From the NCBI GenBank assembly GCA_040216735.1, contig JAVJOO010000005.1, positions 248,001-312,000 on the forward strand: a stretch of DNA of 64,000 nt, in the 5' to 3' direction. Source of the stretch: Alphaproteobacteria bacterium. Lineage in GTDB: Bacteria > Pseudomonadota > Alphaproteobacteria > SHVP01. The position numbers and the translations under genes are program-made. Shown one piece after another: positions 8,154 to 16,289 of this stretch; within the stretch, counting starts at the first letter, position 1, and each line of letters opens with the position of its first letter. The notes under the pieces were generated by a model. That model was not told where the DNA came from and searched no databases. It saw nothing but the letters and a program-made list of their open reading frames with translations.

Positions 8154-9599
8154 ATGAGTTCCCCATTCGACGTCATCGTGGTCGGTGCCGGTACAGCTGG
8201 CATTCCCTGCGCGTCGGCTGCCGCGGCGCGGGGCGCCCGCGTCCTGTTGGTCGAACAGAACGAGGATGTCGGCGGCACCTTGCATCTTTCTGCCGGGCAA
8301 ATGAGCGCCGCCGGCACCCAACTGCAACGGGATCGCGGCATCGAAGACGACCCGCGATTGCACTTTCTCGATGCCATGCGCATCAGCAAAAACACAGCCG
8401 ACCCGACGTTGGTGAACCTTGCCGTCAACCTTGCGCCCGACGTGATCGACTGGCTGATGGTCGAGGGCTTTGCGATGCACCCCGACTGCCCGAAAATCTT
8501 CTACGGCCACGAGGCCTACAGCATTGCGCGCACCTACTGGGGAGTCGACGGGGGCATTTCGATCCTCGAAGTCCTCCGCCGGGTTCTCACCCGGCAGCTC
8601 CGACGCGGCCGGCTGGAGTTGCGCATCAACACCAGCATGGTCGGCCTGGAACAAAAGAACCGCTATGCGCCGGTTACCGGCGTAAAACTGCGCGGCGCCG
8701 ACGGCAAGACCGAAACCGTACTGGGAAAGAACGTCGTGCTGACGACGGGCGGCTATGCCGCGAACCGGCGTCTGTTTTCGCGTCTGACCGAAGGATTCAG
8801 TCTCTTTTCCGCCGGCATGCCGACGTCCAATGGGACCGGCATTCTTCTCGGTTCGGCCGCCGGCGGGGCGATCCGCAACGGCGACAAATTCCTCCCGACC
8901 TTCGCCGGCATCGCCATCGACGGCCAACCCCACCGCGTCGATTTTTACCGGATGCCGTCGTTGACGCCGCAGGTTCGCCCGCCCTGGGAAATTTTTGTCA
9001 ACCTCCATGGCCGCCGGTTCGTCGCCGAGGATCACCCCAGCGTCGACGAGCGCGAGCAACGCCTAATGGAACAGCCAGAGATGTCGTTCTGGATCGTGTT
9101 CGACGACCGCATCTTCAACGACGCGCCGCCCTTGTTAGATGCAGGTGGCGGCTTGGCCGGCGGCGACTGGACTACCGATGCGGTGACCGAGGCGTTTGCG
9201 AACCACCCCTCGTTCAAAACCGCGGACACGATCGCCGGTCTCGCCGAGGCGTGCGGCCTGCGTGCCAGCGCCCTCGCCGAAACAATCGCCGACTACAACA
9301 AAGCCGTCGCCGGCGGCACCGACGCCTTCGGACGCAAGCACTTGCCGGCCGCGATCGAACGAGGCCCGTTCCGCGCCATCAAGGCGCATGGCACCGTGCT
9401 CAAGACGCCCGCCGGGCTAAGCGTCAACACCGACCTCCAGGTCGTCAACCGGAAGGGCGTACCGGTTCCAAACCTCTATGCCGCCGGTGAAGCGCTTGGC
9501 GGTGGCACCCTATCGGGCAAGAGCTTCGTTGGCGGCATGAGTGTCACCCCTGCCCTCGCCTTCGGTCGCTACCTCGGCAGCAACATCCTGACCTGGTAG
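8154..9599 (+). CDS. FAD-dependent oxidoreductase (fumarate reductase / flavocytochrome c-like)
   Basis: Soluble flavoprotein of 481 residues. The N-terminal dinucleotide-binding fold (DVIVVGAGTAGIPCASAAAA, then VLLVEQNEDVGGT) binds FAD. GRRFVAEDHPSVDERE lies in the region that shapes the active site in the fumarate reductase/succinate dehydrogenase flavoprotein family, and the C-terminal NLYAAGEALGGGTLSGKSFVGGMS loop-type motif (shortened here in reading) is typical of 3-ketosteroid or tricarballylate dehydrogenase relatives. No heme-binding CxxCH and no signal peptide. Co-transcribed with the CMD-fold gene just upstream; the pair may oxidise and then process one substrate, which is not identifiable. 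Confidence 0.9.
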   Translation: MSSPFDVIVVGAGTAGIPCASAAAARGARVLLVEQNEDVGGTLHLSAGQMSAAGTQLQRDRGIEDDPRLHFLDAMRISKNTADPTLVNLAVNLAPDVIDWLMVEGFAMHPDCPKIFYGHEAYSIARTYWGVDGGISILEVLRRVLTRQLRRGRLELRINTSMVGLEQKNRYAPVTGVKLRGADGKTETVLGKNVVLTTGGYAANRRLFSRLTEGFSLFSAGMPTSNGTGILLGSAAGGAIRNGDKFLPTFAGIAIDGQPHRVDFYRMPSLTPQVRPPWEIFVNLHGRRFVAEDHPSVDEREQRLMEQPEMSFWIVFDDRIFNDAPPLLDAGGGLAGGDWTTDAVTEAFANHPSFKTADTIAGLAEACGLRASALAETIADYNKAVAGGTDAFGRKHLPAAIERGPFRAIKAHGTVLKTPAGLSVNTDLQVVNRKGVPVPNLYAAGEALGGGTLSGKSFVGGMSVTPALAFGRYLGSNILTW

Positions 9600-9608
9600 G
9601 CGCGTCGC

Positions 9609-9887
9609 CTAAGCCTGCCGCTGCGCGGCCGCGCGGCTCGTGACAACGGTCTCGACGTTGATGATCCGACGGAAACATTCCGCCAAATAGGATTCGAGCT
9701 GGGAGTCGATCCCATCGAGGTGGAACTCGAAATTGAGGGCGCCGCCCGCGGCGACCTCGGCATGCCAATAGGACGGGACCATGTCGCGCTTGGCAATCAG
9801 ATCGAGGCAACGCGACATGACGTCCGGCGCAGCTACCGCGCGAACGTGAAATTGGGTGCGGCTAGAATTGAATCGAGAGGGAGTCAT
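9609..9887 (-). CDS. Single ACT-domain protein, IlvM-like (copy 1)
   Basis: Small protein of 92 residues with one ACT-like fold, as in the acetolactate synthase small subunit IlvM. It is clearly paralogous to the product at 10884-11171: both have a beta strand with FHVRAVAAPDV or FTIQAAADPGA, then LIAKRDMVPSYW or LFAKHGLVPNRW, and end in IETVVT. I start it at ATG 9887 because the alignment begins there and a structured leader ends exactly at that codon; the longer open frame (to 9971) would translate the leader. No acetolactate synthase large subunit is nearby. Possible amino-acid-binding regulator; the partner is unknown. Confidence 0.72.
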   Translation of the reverse strand: MTPSRFNSSRTQFHVRAVAAPDVMSRCLDLIAKRDMVPSYWHAEVAAGGALNFEFHLDGIDSQLESYLAECFRRIINVETVVTSRAAAQRQA

Positions 9888-9987
9888 GACCTGCAGACTT
9901 TCGTGACGGGTGGGAAACGGCAACGGACAACGCCCGACTTCCGAAGGAAGCCGGGTCCGTAATTCGCCCAATCCGCGTCTGCAGGTC
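9888..9987 (-). promoter_or_regulatory. Candidate structured leader RNA of ACT gene copy 1
   Basis: Read on the minus strand, an 11-base segment GACCTGCAGAC (9987-9977) is exactly complementary to GTCTGCAGGTC (9898-9888), which ends at the ATG and contains the only AGG-type ribosome-binding sequence. Inside this closing stem lies GCGAATTACGGACCCGG (9967-9951), whose ACGGAC pairs with GTCCGT further on and encloses a nested hairpin CCGGCTTCC-TTC-GGAAGTCGG. The motif and its distance to the start codon (about 64 bases) recur upstream of the second ACT gene. A translational switch is inferred; a palindromic interspersed repeat is the main alternative. Confidence 0.5.
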
Positions 9988-10061
9988 GATCATCGCGTTA
10001 CGTTGCCCCCTCTCCCGGCCCCCGTCAAGGCAGCCGGGCGAGCCGAGTTCAGGCCGAAGGC

Positions 10062-10664
10062 CTAGAACCCCAGGGTGACGCTGTAGGTGCCGGTATAGGT
10101 GCCATCGGTGTAGCCGCCCGATTCCGATCCCGCACCCTGCCGCAATCGGGTCTTCAGCGTCCCGCCAACCATCACGTTCAGATCGCCGGCGCTGTCGGTC
10201 ACTGCGTTGAAATCCATCGCCACGGCGGTCGGCGTAAAGTCGAACTGTGTCGCCACCGAGTCCGCCGGATTGACCAACTGAATCGTACTGCCGGGGGTGA
10301 TCGTCAACGTAGTATTGGGCGGCGCCCCGTTGATCATGATCTTGCCGGGTTCAGGCGCCACGATCGTCAAAATGCGCGACTCCGATCCCCCCGAACCTTG
10401 GGTGATGCTCGCCGCACCGCCGATCGCCTGCATGACGATCTGCGCTTGGGTCCCGGCGGTCGGCGACGCGATCGCCGCCACGGTCCCGAAGGTCACACTT
10501 TCCCAGCCACCGACGGTGAAGGTGTTTTGCACCGTCACGCTGGCCGAATAGTTGACCGTCTGGCTCTGGGCTTGGGCCTGGCTAACACTCGTCGTCGCAA
10601 GGACCGTGAGTGCGACGGCAACAAGCGCCGCACGAATCGAAAATTGAATACCTACCGAATGCAT
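10062..10664 (-). CDS. Secreted DUF4402 domain-containing protein
   Basis: Exported protein of 200 residues. The N-terminus MHSVGIQFSIRAALVAVALT has a long hydrophobic core with cleavage near AQAQSQ. The rest is a beta-rich domain of DUF4402 type: FGTVAAIASPTAG near the start of the domain, a glycine-rich middle, and the characteristic ending YTGTYSVTLGF. Such proteins resemble pilin- or adhesin-like surface subunits. A GGGAGAG element precedes the ATG. It lies alone between the two ACT-domain paralogues, with which it has no obvious functional link; it may have been inserted between the duplicated copies. Confidence 0.8.
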   Translation of the reverse strand: MHSVGIQFSIRAALVAVALTVLATTSVSQAQAQSQTVNYSASVTVQNTFTVGGWESVTFGTVAAIASPTAGTQAQIVMQAIGGAASITQGSGGSESRILTIVAPEPGKIMINGAPPNTTLTITPGSTIQLVNPADSVATQFDFTPTAVAMDFNAVTDSAGDLNVMVGGTLKTRLRQGAGSESGGYTDGTYTGTYSVTLGF

Positions 10665-10883
10665 ACTGCTCTCTCCCGGCGTCGCATTGCCCTGCGCCTG
10701 TTAACCTTTGCGCTTCTGCGCATCACTCATCCGAGAAATGCAAAGCAAGGAGCGAGCCAAGGCGTCATGCGGCCTTCAAACGCACGAACTGCACTAAACC
10801 GGACGTCGGTAACGATTCGTTAGGGTTAACGGCGCAGGAAACGTCTGCCTGTCGGCACGAATTGCCGGGCAGTTTCTACCGGG

Positions 10884-11171
10884 TCAAGCGCGTTGCCGCG
10901 CCAGCGACCGGACATCCGTCACGACCGTTTCGATGCAGAGGATTTGGCGCAATCCGTTCGCCAAGCGGCGAATGTCCATCTCGGCCAAGCCATCGCATTC
11001 GAGCGTCACATGAACGCGTGCATCGCTCTGGTGCATATTGCCGACCCAACGGTTCGGCACCAAACCGTGTTTGGCGAACAGGTCGAAGACGCGCGGCAAC
11101 GCACCGGGGTCGGCGGCGGCCTGGATGGTAAAAACGGCGGTAGATTGATTAGTTCGGTCGGGAAAGGACAT
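10884..11171 (-). CDS. Single ACT-domain protein, IlvM-like (copy 2)
   Basis: Paralogue of the ACT protein at 9609-9887, 95 residues, colinear over its whole length (FTIQAAADPGALPRVFDLF, GLVPNRW, VTLECDGL, IETVVTDV). The length and single domain match IlvM-type regulatory subunits, but no ilvG/ilvB-like large subunit is in the window. Start at ATG 11171, with GTG 11174 directly before it and a GGAG element at 11185-11182. The gene follows the AMP-ligase gene after about 190 bases that hold a leader with two copies of the repeat motif. Ligand and partner unknown. Confidence 0.72.
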   Translation of the reverse strand: MSFPDRTNQSTAVFTIQAAADPGALPRVFDLFAKHGLVPNRWVGNMHQSDARVHVTLECDGLAEMDIRRLANGLRQILCIETVVTDVRSLARQRA

Positions 11172-11316
11172 CACGAAAAGACTCCGGAATCAGCGAATGC
11201 GAACGGGCGTCATCCCGGCTCCCCAGGGGAACCGGGCCCGTAACTCGCACGCATGCGACTGCCCGGTCCGCCTGAAAGGCCGGGTCCGTAAGTCGCCGCT
11301 GAGAGGTCTTCGTGAT
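11170..11316 (-). promoter_or_regulatory. Candidate structured leader RNA of ACT gene copy 2, with tandem motif
   Basis: Minus-strand leader with two copies of GCGAnTTACGGrCCCGG (11296-11280 and 11248-11232). The first sits in a hairpin GCGAC...GTCGC; the second in TGCGA-GTT-ACGGGC...GCCCGT-TCGCA with an inner CCGG/CCGG hairpin. The whole block is closed by ATCACGAA (11316-11309) with TTCGTGAT (11177-11170), extended by GAC/GTC and TCAGCG (11302-11297) with CGCTGA (11195-11190). The closing stem reaches into the start codon and differs in sequence from that of copy 1 while keeping the same design. Inferred cis-regulatory RNA. Confidence 0.5.
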
Positions 11317-11359
11317 CATCGCGCGGGAAAATGGCGAACCCGCTCGCGGCTGTCAACCG

Positions 11360-12832
11360 TCAGACAGGGTCGAGCCCGCGCGCGAGGTCGTTTTTGAGCA
11401 CCTTACCGAACCCGTTCTTGGGCAGCGCATCGATAAAGAATACCGCGCGCGGCACCTTGTAGCGCGCGAGGTTGGCGCGGCAGTGAGCGCGCAAGGTCTC
11501 TTCGACTGCGGGCCCTTTGGCGACCACGAAGGCCGCAACCTCCTCGCCCAGTTCACGCGAGGGCCACGCCACGACCGCGACATCCGCGACCGACGGATGC
11601 TGCAACAGAACCTGTTCGATCTCGGCGGGATAGATATTGACCCCGCCGCGGATGATCATGTCCTTGGCGCGGCCTACCAAATAGAGGCGCCCTTCAGAAT
11701 CGAAACGGCCGAGATCGCCCGGATAGAACCAGCCCTCGTGGAACGACTCGCGCGTTGCCTCGGGGTCGTTATGGAACTGCGTCGCACAGGCGCCGCCCCG
11801 GTAGCGGACCCGCCCGACCTCGCCGACCGGCAGCGGCTTGTGGTCCTCGCCGACGACCTCGGCTTGCGCATTGTGAACCGGGCGGCCCACCGAGCGCGCC
11901 GCATCGCCGGTATCGCTCGGCCGCAACACCGACAGCCCGCCCCCTTCGGTCGAACCGTAATAGTTGTAGAGATTCGGCGTCACCCGTTGCAGCACCGCGT
12001 CACGTTCGTCGGGATGAAGAATGGCACCGGTCGTGTACACCGCGCGTGGGCCCGGCAGTAGGTGCCCGCGTTCGGGCGCGATCGCCACCAAGCGGCGCAG
12101 CAGCGTCGGCACCAGAAGCGTTACCGTGATCTGTGACCGGGCGATGGCCGCGACCAAATCCTCAGGTTCGTAGGGGAGCGCCATCATTTCGACCGTTGCG
12201 CCGTGGTACAGCATCCCCATCACAAAGCTGCGGCCGGCACCAAAATAGATCGGCAACGCGCTCAGGAACCGGTCGCTGGATTGGAACCCGAGGGTGATTG
12301 ACTGGGTCGAAAACCGCGCGTGCATTTGCCGGTGGCTGTGCATCGGGCCCTTGGGTATGCCGGTCGTCCCGGACGATAGCGACAGCACCAGGCCGTGGTC
12401 GTCGCTGCTGGGGAAATCCCGGTTGGGATCGGCGCGGCCGACCGCCGCCCACCAGTCGTCCGCGACCGGGGCTTGATTGAGACCGGCGCCCACCGATTCG
12501 CCCGGTTCGGTAAGCACCAACTTTGCGCCGAAGAAACCGGCAATGCGGTCGCGCTCCGCCGCCGTCCACCGCACGTCCATCGGCAAGATGACCGCGCCCG
12601 ACCGGGCGACCCCGTAGAGGATCGCAAGGTGCGCTGCCGTATCGCGCAGGCACACGCCGACGATATCGCCGGGCCCGATGCCTTGGTCGGCAAGATGCCC
12701 GCCGATCCGCCGTACCAGATCGCCAAGATCGCCGTAGGGTATGGTCCGTCCACCACCAACGATCGCCGGATGATCCGGCTGCGTGCGGGCAAAATGGTCG
12801 ATGCGGTCGGCAATGTTTCCGGACGTTTCCAT
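11360..12832 (-). CDS. AMP-forming acyl-CoA ligase (class I adenylate-forming enzyme)
   Basis: Cytosolic ligase of about 490 residues that should activate a carboxylic acid via an acyl-adenylate to its CoA thioester. Core motifs in order: LSLSSGTTGIPKGPMHSHRQ (AMP-binding P-loop), YNYYGSTEGG, YPGDLGRFDSEGRLYLVGR (with the adenylate-binding Asp), and the C-terminal LPKNGFGKVLKNDL carrying the catalytic Lys. I start at ATG 12832; the frame is open to 12940, and a strong GGGAGGTGAG element lies further upstream than usual. It follows the Rieske oxygenase gene by 50 bases, suggesting activation of an aromatic or other acid in the same route. Confidence 0.92.
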   Translation of the reverse strand: METSGNIADRIDHFARTQPDHPAIVGGGRTIPYGDLGDLVRRIGGHLADQGIGPGDIVGVCLRDTAAHLAILYGVARSGAVILPMDVRWTAAERDRIAGFFGAKLVLTEPGESVGAGLNQAPVADDWWAAVGRADPNRDFPSSDDHGLVLSLSSGTTGIPKGPMHSHRQMHARFSTQSITLGFQSSDRFLSALPIYFGAGRSFVMGMLYHGATVEMMALPYEPEDLVAAIARSQITVTLLVPTLLRRLVAIAPERGHLLPGPRAVYTTGAILHPDERDAVLQRVTPNLYNYYGSTEGGGLSVLRPSDTGDAARSVGRPVHNAQAEVVGEDHKPLPVGEVGRVRYRGGACATQFHNDPEATRESFHEGWFYPGDLGRFDSEGRLYLVGRAKDMIIRGGVNIYPAEIEQVLLQHPSVADVAVVAWPSRELGEEVAAFVVAKGPAVEETLRAHCRANLARYKVPRAVFFIDALPKNGFGKVLKNDLARGLDPV

Positions 12833-12882
12833 GGGCCGGTTATAGGGGCTCACCTCCCGACCCGGAAGGGCCGCGCCAATCC

Positions 12883-14070
12883 CTAGGCTAGCGCCCGATT
12901 TGTCGGGTTGTGCGCCGGCAAGCCCGTCAACCTCCCCCACTCGCCGTAGAAGTTGCGCATCATGCCGTCGTCCTGACCGGTCAGGTTCTCGTCCCGCGCA
13001 ATGATCTGATAGCGCGCGGCGCCCGACCCGAAAGACGCCTCGCAGGCCTCGGCGGCGAAACCGTCCTCGGGCAAATTCCGGCTCAAGGGCCCCCAGTACA
13101 TGTTGTGGTGCGCCATTCGTTCGCGGCGCTGTTCGGGCGTGTCACCCTTGACGCCGAGGCCGCGGCATTCCAGCACCATCCGATCCGGCGCCACTGGAAT
13201 CACCGTATCGATTCGAATGACCGTACCGCGCGCCAGGATCATCGCGTTCGGAAACAAATGCGCCGAGCGCATCTCGCTCGCTTCCAATCCTGGCAGCGCC
13301 AGACTGTCGGACCGCTCTTGCCACCCTTTGTAGTTCTTGTAGTCGGCGCGAAGCCCCTCGCCCGCTGCGTGTCCGTTGGGATGGATCTTTATTTGGCGCG
13401 CAGAGTCCACCTGGGTGCGACGCAGCACCACATGCATGAACGTGTGGTAGGCGTCGAGGTTAGTCTCCATCCACGCTTTCCAATTTGCTGTCAGTTCGGC
13501 CCGGTGAAAGTGGAACACCTCCAGCGGTCGCGCACCCATCGGCTCCTCGAAATGATCCAGCAGATGGCCGAGATAGGACGAAAGCGGTGCCGCCGCTTCA
13601 TCCAGAGTGATGAAAATCAGCCCCAGTTTGGTTTCGGTACGGACCGCCCGAAGCCCGCAGTCCTCCTTTGTCAGACCAACCGTCTCGTAGGCCTCCGGGC
13701 GCGGGATATCGATGCACCGACCTTCGGCGTCGTAGGTCCACAAATGATAGAAACAGGTAAGACGTTTGGCGTTTCCCGACACCTCGGAAACCAACCGCGC
13801 GCCGCGATGCGAACACACGTTGAAAAAGGTCCGCACCACGCCATCCGCGCCGCGAATGCTGATGAGTGGAATGCCGAGATGATCGTAGGTCCGGAAATCG
13901 AACGGCGCCGCCAATTCACTCTCGTGGCAGGCGATTCGCCACGTGCGGGCGAAGATCTCTTCCCGTTCGGTCTCGAAGATCGCCGGGTCGGCATAGACAT
14001 CGCCGCTAACGTAGCTCTCGGGTGCCAGCGCCGGTGGCGTCCTCCACTGTTCCGCGTTGCGCGCGCTCAC
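12883..14070 (-). CDS. Aromatic ring-hydroxylating oxygenase alpha subunit (Rieske type)
   Basis: Terminal oxygenase component of 395 residues. The Rieske cluster motif is CSHRGARLVSEV followed by TCFYHLW (CxH...CxxH). The mononuclear iron site is in ETNLDAYHTFMHVV (Asp, His, His). The start is GTG 14070, which overlaps the stop of the isochorismatase-like gene (GTGA); the open frame continues far upstream in a meaningless Arg-rich reading. No beta subunit, ferredoxin or reductase is adjacent, so electrons must come from elsewhere, as in many homomultimeric demethylase-type Rieske enzymes. Neighbours (SDR, hydrolase, CoA ligase) suggest a degradative pathway; substrate unknown. Confidence 0.9.
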   Translation of the reverse strand: MSARNAEQWRTPPALAPESYVSGDVYADPAIFETEREEIFARTWRIACHESELAAPFDFRTYDHLGIPLISIRGADGVVRTFFNVCSHRGARLVSEVSGNAKRLTCFYHLWTYDAEGRCIDIPRPEAYETVGLTKEDCGLRAVRTETKLGLIFITLDEAAAPLSSYLGHLLDHFEEPMGARPLEVFHFHRAELTANWKAWMETNLDAYHTFMHVVLRRTQVDSARQIKIHPNGHAAGEGLRADYKNYKGWQERSDSLALPGLEASEMRSAHLFPNAMILARGTVIRIDTVIPVAPDRMVLECRGLGVKGDTPEQRRERMAHHNMYWGPLSRNLPEDGFAAEACEASFGSGAARYQIIARDENLTGQDDGMMRNFYGEWGRLTGLPAHNPTNRALA

Positions 14071-14687
14071 AGTTCGGCCCCGCCTGCGTCGATCGCGGCC
14101 ATGGCCTCGTTGTGCGATACGACGCGCCCGAACCCGAAAGCAATCGCATCGAGCGACGCGTCGTGACGGGCCTGGGCGAAATCGCCGCACGCGTCGCGCA
14201 CGACGAATGTGCGGTAGTCGCGCTGCCCCGCGTCCCGCGCGGTCGATTCGACGCACATGGAGGTCGTCACCCCGCCCATCATCAGGCATCGAATATCCAA
14301 CGCGTGAAGCAGAGACTCCAGACCGGACGAAAAGAACGCCGAGTTGCGCGGCTTGTCGATGATGAAATCCTCGGGCGCGACGACTGCCTCCGGAATCAGC
14401 GCGGCATCGTCGGTGCCCGCCTTGATCCCGCCCGCTTCTTTGAGGCCGGGCCGGATTTCATGAATCATCAAACCTCCGTCGGCGTAGTCCGGGCGCAACG
14501 CGATCTTGGTCCAGATCACCGGCATCCCTTTGCGCCGCGCCGCCGCGGCAAGCTCGATACACCGCAGCGCGGCGTTGCGGCACGCGGTGATATCGCGCCC
14601 CTGTTTGGCCACGGATCCCGTGTCCGTACAGAACGCTTGCTGGAGGTCGATGGCCAGAAACGCGGCCCGCGATACTTCGAACTTCAT
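14067..14687 (-). CDS. Isochorismatase family cysteine hydrolase
   Basis: Alpha/beta hydrolase of 206 residues in the isochorismatase/nicotinamidase superfamily. The catalytic set is visible: Asp in AFLAIDLQQAF, Lys in FIIDKPRNSAF and Cys in GGVTTSMCVEST, with the conserved Ser/Thr before it. The family hydrolyses amides or isochorismate-type ethers; true isochorismatases act with enterobactin genes, absent here. Overlaps the Rieske gene by four bases and follows the SDR by 59 bases. Two more members of this superfamily are at 39.4 and 45.1 kb, but this one is more distant from them. Confidence 0.9.
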   Translation of the reverse strand: MKFEVSRAAFLAIDLQQAFCTDTGSVAKQGRDITACRNAALRCIELAAAARRKGMPVIWTKIALRPDYADGGLMIHEIRPGLKEAGGIKAGTDDAALIPEAVVAPEDFIIDKPRNSAFFSSGLESLLHALDIRCLMMGGVTTSMCVESTARDAGQRDYRTFVVRDACGDFAQARHDASLDAIAFGFGRVVSHNEAMAAIDAGGAEL

Positions 14688-14746
14688 CGAAATCTATGCC
14701 CTTTGTTGGTATCCGGTGTTAAGCGTTCATGGCAGCCTAATCAAGG

Positions 14747-15523
14747 TTAGGCCGCCGCGACACCGCCATCGATGACGATCTCGGCGCCGGTGATGTAGGA
14801 CCCTGCATCCGACGCGAGCAGCAGGAGCGCACCGTCCATTTCCTCGTCCCGCGCGGGCCGGCCCATCGGGATTTTCGCCAGCATGTCCTGGCCGCGTTCG
14901 GTCTTGAGGTAATCAGCACTCATTTCCGTCACGAACAATCCGGGTGCGATCGAATTGACCCGGATGCGCAACGGCGCCAGTTCCATCGCCATCTGCCGGG
15001 TAAGGTGCGCTAGACCGGCCTTAGAGGCCATGTAGGCTGGCACCCGAATCATCGTGCGCGTCGCGCCTACCGAGGTTGTGTTGATGATGCTGCCACCGCC
15101 GGCAGGTAGCTTGTCGCCGCGCACCGCCATACGTTTGGCCACCGCGCTCGCCATAAACCAAGCACCGTTAAGATTGGTCTCGATGACCGCGCGCCAATCC
15201 TCGGTCGTGTGATCTAGCGGTGGCTTGCTCCGCGTCGTGCCCGCGTTGTTGAACAGGACGTCGATCGGCGCGAACCGCGCTTCGATGTCGTCCAACGCGG
15301 TTTCCACCGCTGCGGCATCCGAAACGTCAAGTCCGACCGCATAGGCCCGACCGCCCGCGCCCTCGATCTCCGCGACTAACGCGTCGAGCCGGTCGCGCCG
15401 CCGTGCTGCAACGGCAACCTTGGCCCCGGCCTCGGCAAACAGCGTCGCCGCGTGCCGCCCGATCCCGCTGGACGCCCCCGTCACCAAGACGCAGCGCTCT
15501 GTCAGGTCGAACCGATCCGCCAT
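14747..15523 (-). CDS. Short-chain dehydrogenase/reductase (glucose 1-dehydrogenase-like)
   Basis: Classical SDR of 258 residues. VLVTGASSGIGRHAA is the NAD(P)-binding motif, LFNNAGTT stabilises the fold, and the active site is Ser in NTTSVGATR with YMASK (Tyr, Lys). The C-terminal GAEIVIDGGVAAA is typical. The ATG at 15523 follows GGGAGGGG; a longer frame adds 14 residues without support. First gene of the minus operon with the isochorismatase-like, Rieske and ligase genes. An Arg near the cofactor strand (AARRRDR) suggests NADP preference. It probably oxidises an alcohol intermediate of the same pathway. Confidence 0.93.
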   Translation of the reverse strand: MADRFDLTERCVLVTGASSGIGRHAATLFAEAGAKVAVAARRRDRLDALVAEIEGAGGRAYAVGLDVSDAAAVETALDDIEARFAPIDVLFNNAGTTRSKPPLDHTTEDWRAVIETNLNGAWFMASAVAKRMAVRGDKLPAGGGSIINTTSVGATRTMIRVPAYMASKAGLAHLTRQMAMELAPLRIRVNSIAPGLFVTEMSADYLKTERGQDMLAKIPMGRPARDEEMDGALLLLASDAGSYITGAEIVIDGGVAAA

Positions 15524-15606
15524 GATGTCCCCTCCCGCGCGTTTCCTGCACCCAGCATACAACAATCGGATTGAGCGATCCCGGCGGAGCCCCTAGGGTC
15601 GCGGAC

Positions 15607-16230
15607 ATGAGCGCCGACCTTCGCCAGTACGCCCCCGCCTGCGACCGCAACCGCGATCCCATTTTGGCCGTCCTCAAGCGCCACCTGCCGAACGCGGGCG
15701 ATGGCCTGGTTCTGGAGGTCGCAAGCGGAACCGGCCAGCACACCGCGTGGTTCGCCCAGGCCTTCCCGCACCTGACCTGGCAACCGACCGACGCCCATGA
15801 GCCCGCCCACGACAGCATTCGGGCCTGGATCGCCCACGAGGGCGCTGCCAATGCGCGGGCGCCCCTGCACCTCGATGCCGCCGCGGGCGATTGGCCAGAC
15901 CTTGGGGCCGACCCCGGCCTCATCGCGATGCTCAACGTCAACATGATCCACATATCGCCGTGGGCGGCGTGCGAGGGGCTGCTCGCTAACGCCGGCCGCC
16001 GTCTGCCGCCAACCGGCCTTCTCGTCATGTACGGCCCCTACAAGCGGGGCGGCGCGCATACCGCGCCCAGCAATGCGGCCTTCGACGAATCCTTGCAAGG
16101 ACGCGATCCGGCCTGGGGCATCCGCAACCTCGAGGACGTGATCGAACGCGCCGATGCGGCCGGTCTTGACCATGTCGAGACGGTCGAGATGCCAGCTAAC
16201 AACCTCAGCGTCGTCTACCGGCGGCGTTAG
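15607..16230 (+). CDS. DUF938 class I SAM-dependent methyltransferase-like protein
   Basis: Protein of 207 residues with the DUF938 signature: YAPACDRNRDPILAVLKRHL at the N-terminus, VLEVASGTGQHTAWFAQAFP as the SAM-binding loop, LTWQPTD after it, and FDESLQGRDPAWGIRNLEDV near the C-terminus. Start at ATG 15607; the frame extends 36 bases upstream via TTG without support. Divergent from the SDR gene with 83 bases between. DUF938 proteins are widespread in proteobacteria, and their substrate is not established. Not obviously in an operon with the following gene (59-base gap). Confidence 0.88.
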   Translation: MSADLRQYAPACDRNRDPILAVLKRHLPNAGDGLVLEVASGTGQHTAWFAQAFPHLTWQPTDAHEPAHDSIRAWIAHEGAANARAPLHLDAAAGDWPDLGADPGLIAMLNVNMIHISPWAACEGLLANAGRRLPPTGLLVMYGPYKRGGAHTAPSNAAFDESLQGRDPAWGIRNLEDVIERADAAGLDHVETVEMPANNLSVVYRRR

Positions 16231-16289
16231 GAACGGGTGCAGCGCAGGCCCCCAAGCGCTACAATGCAACAACCTTGGGAGGGCCATTC

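Noticed and set aside
9888-9987. MITE with terminal inverted repeats as the explanation for the leader of ACT gene 1
   Set aside because: The ends differ completely from those of the second leader and there is no target-site duplication; a shared architecture with changed stems fits RNA better. It is kept only as an alternative.
12910-14166. Plus-strand open frame of about 418 codons opposite the Rieske oxygenase
   Set aside because: Antisense shadow; no family motif, no ribosome-binding site, and the opposite strand carries intact Rieske and iron-site motifs.
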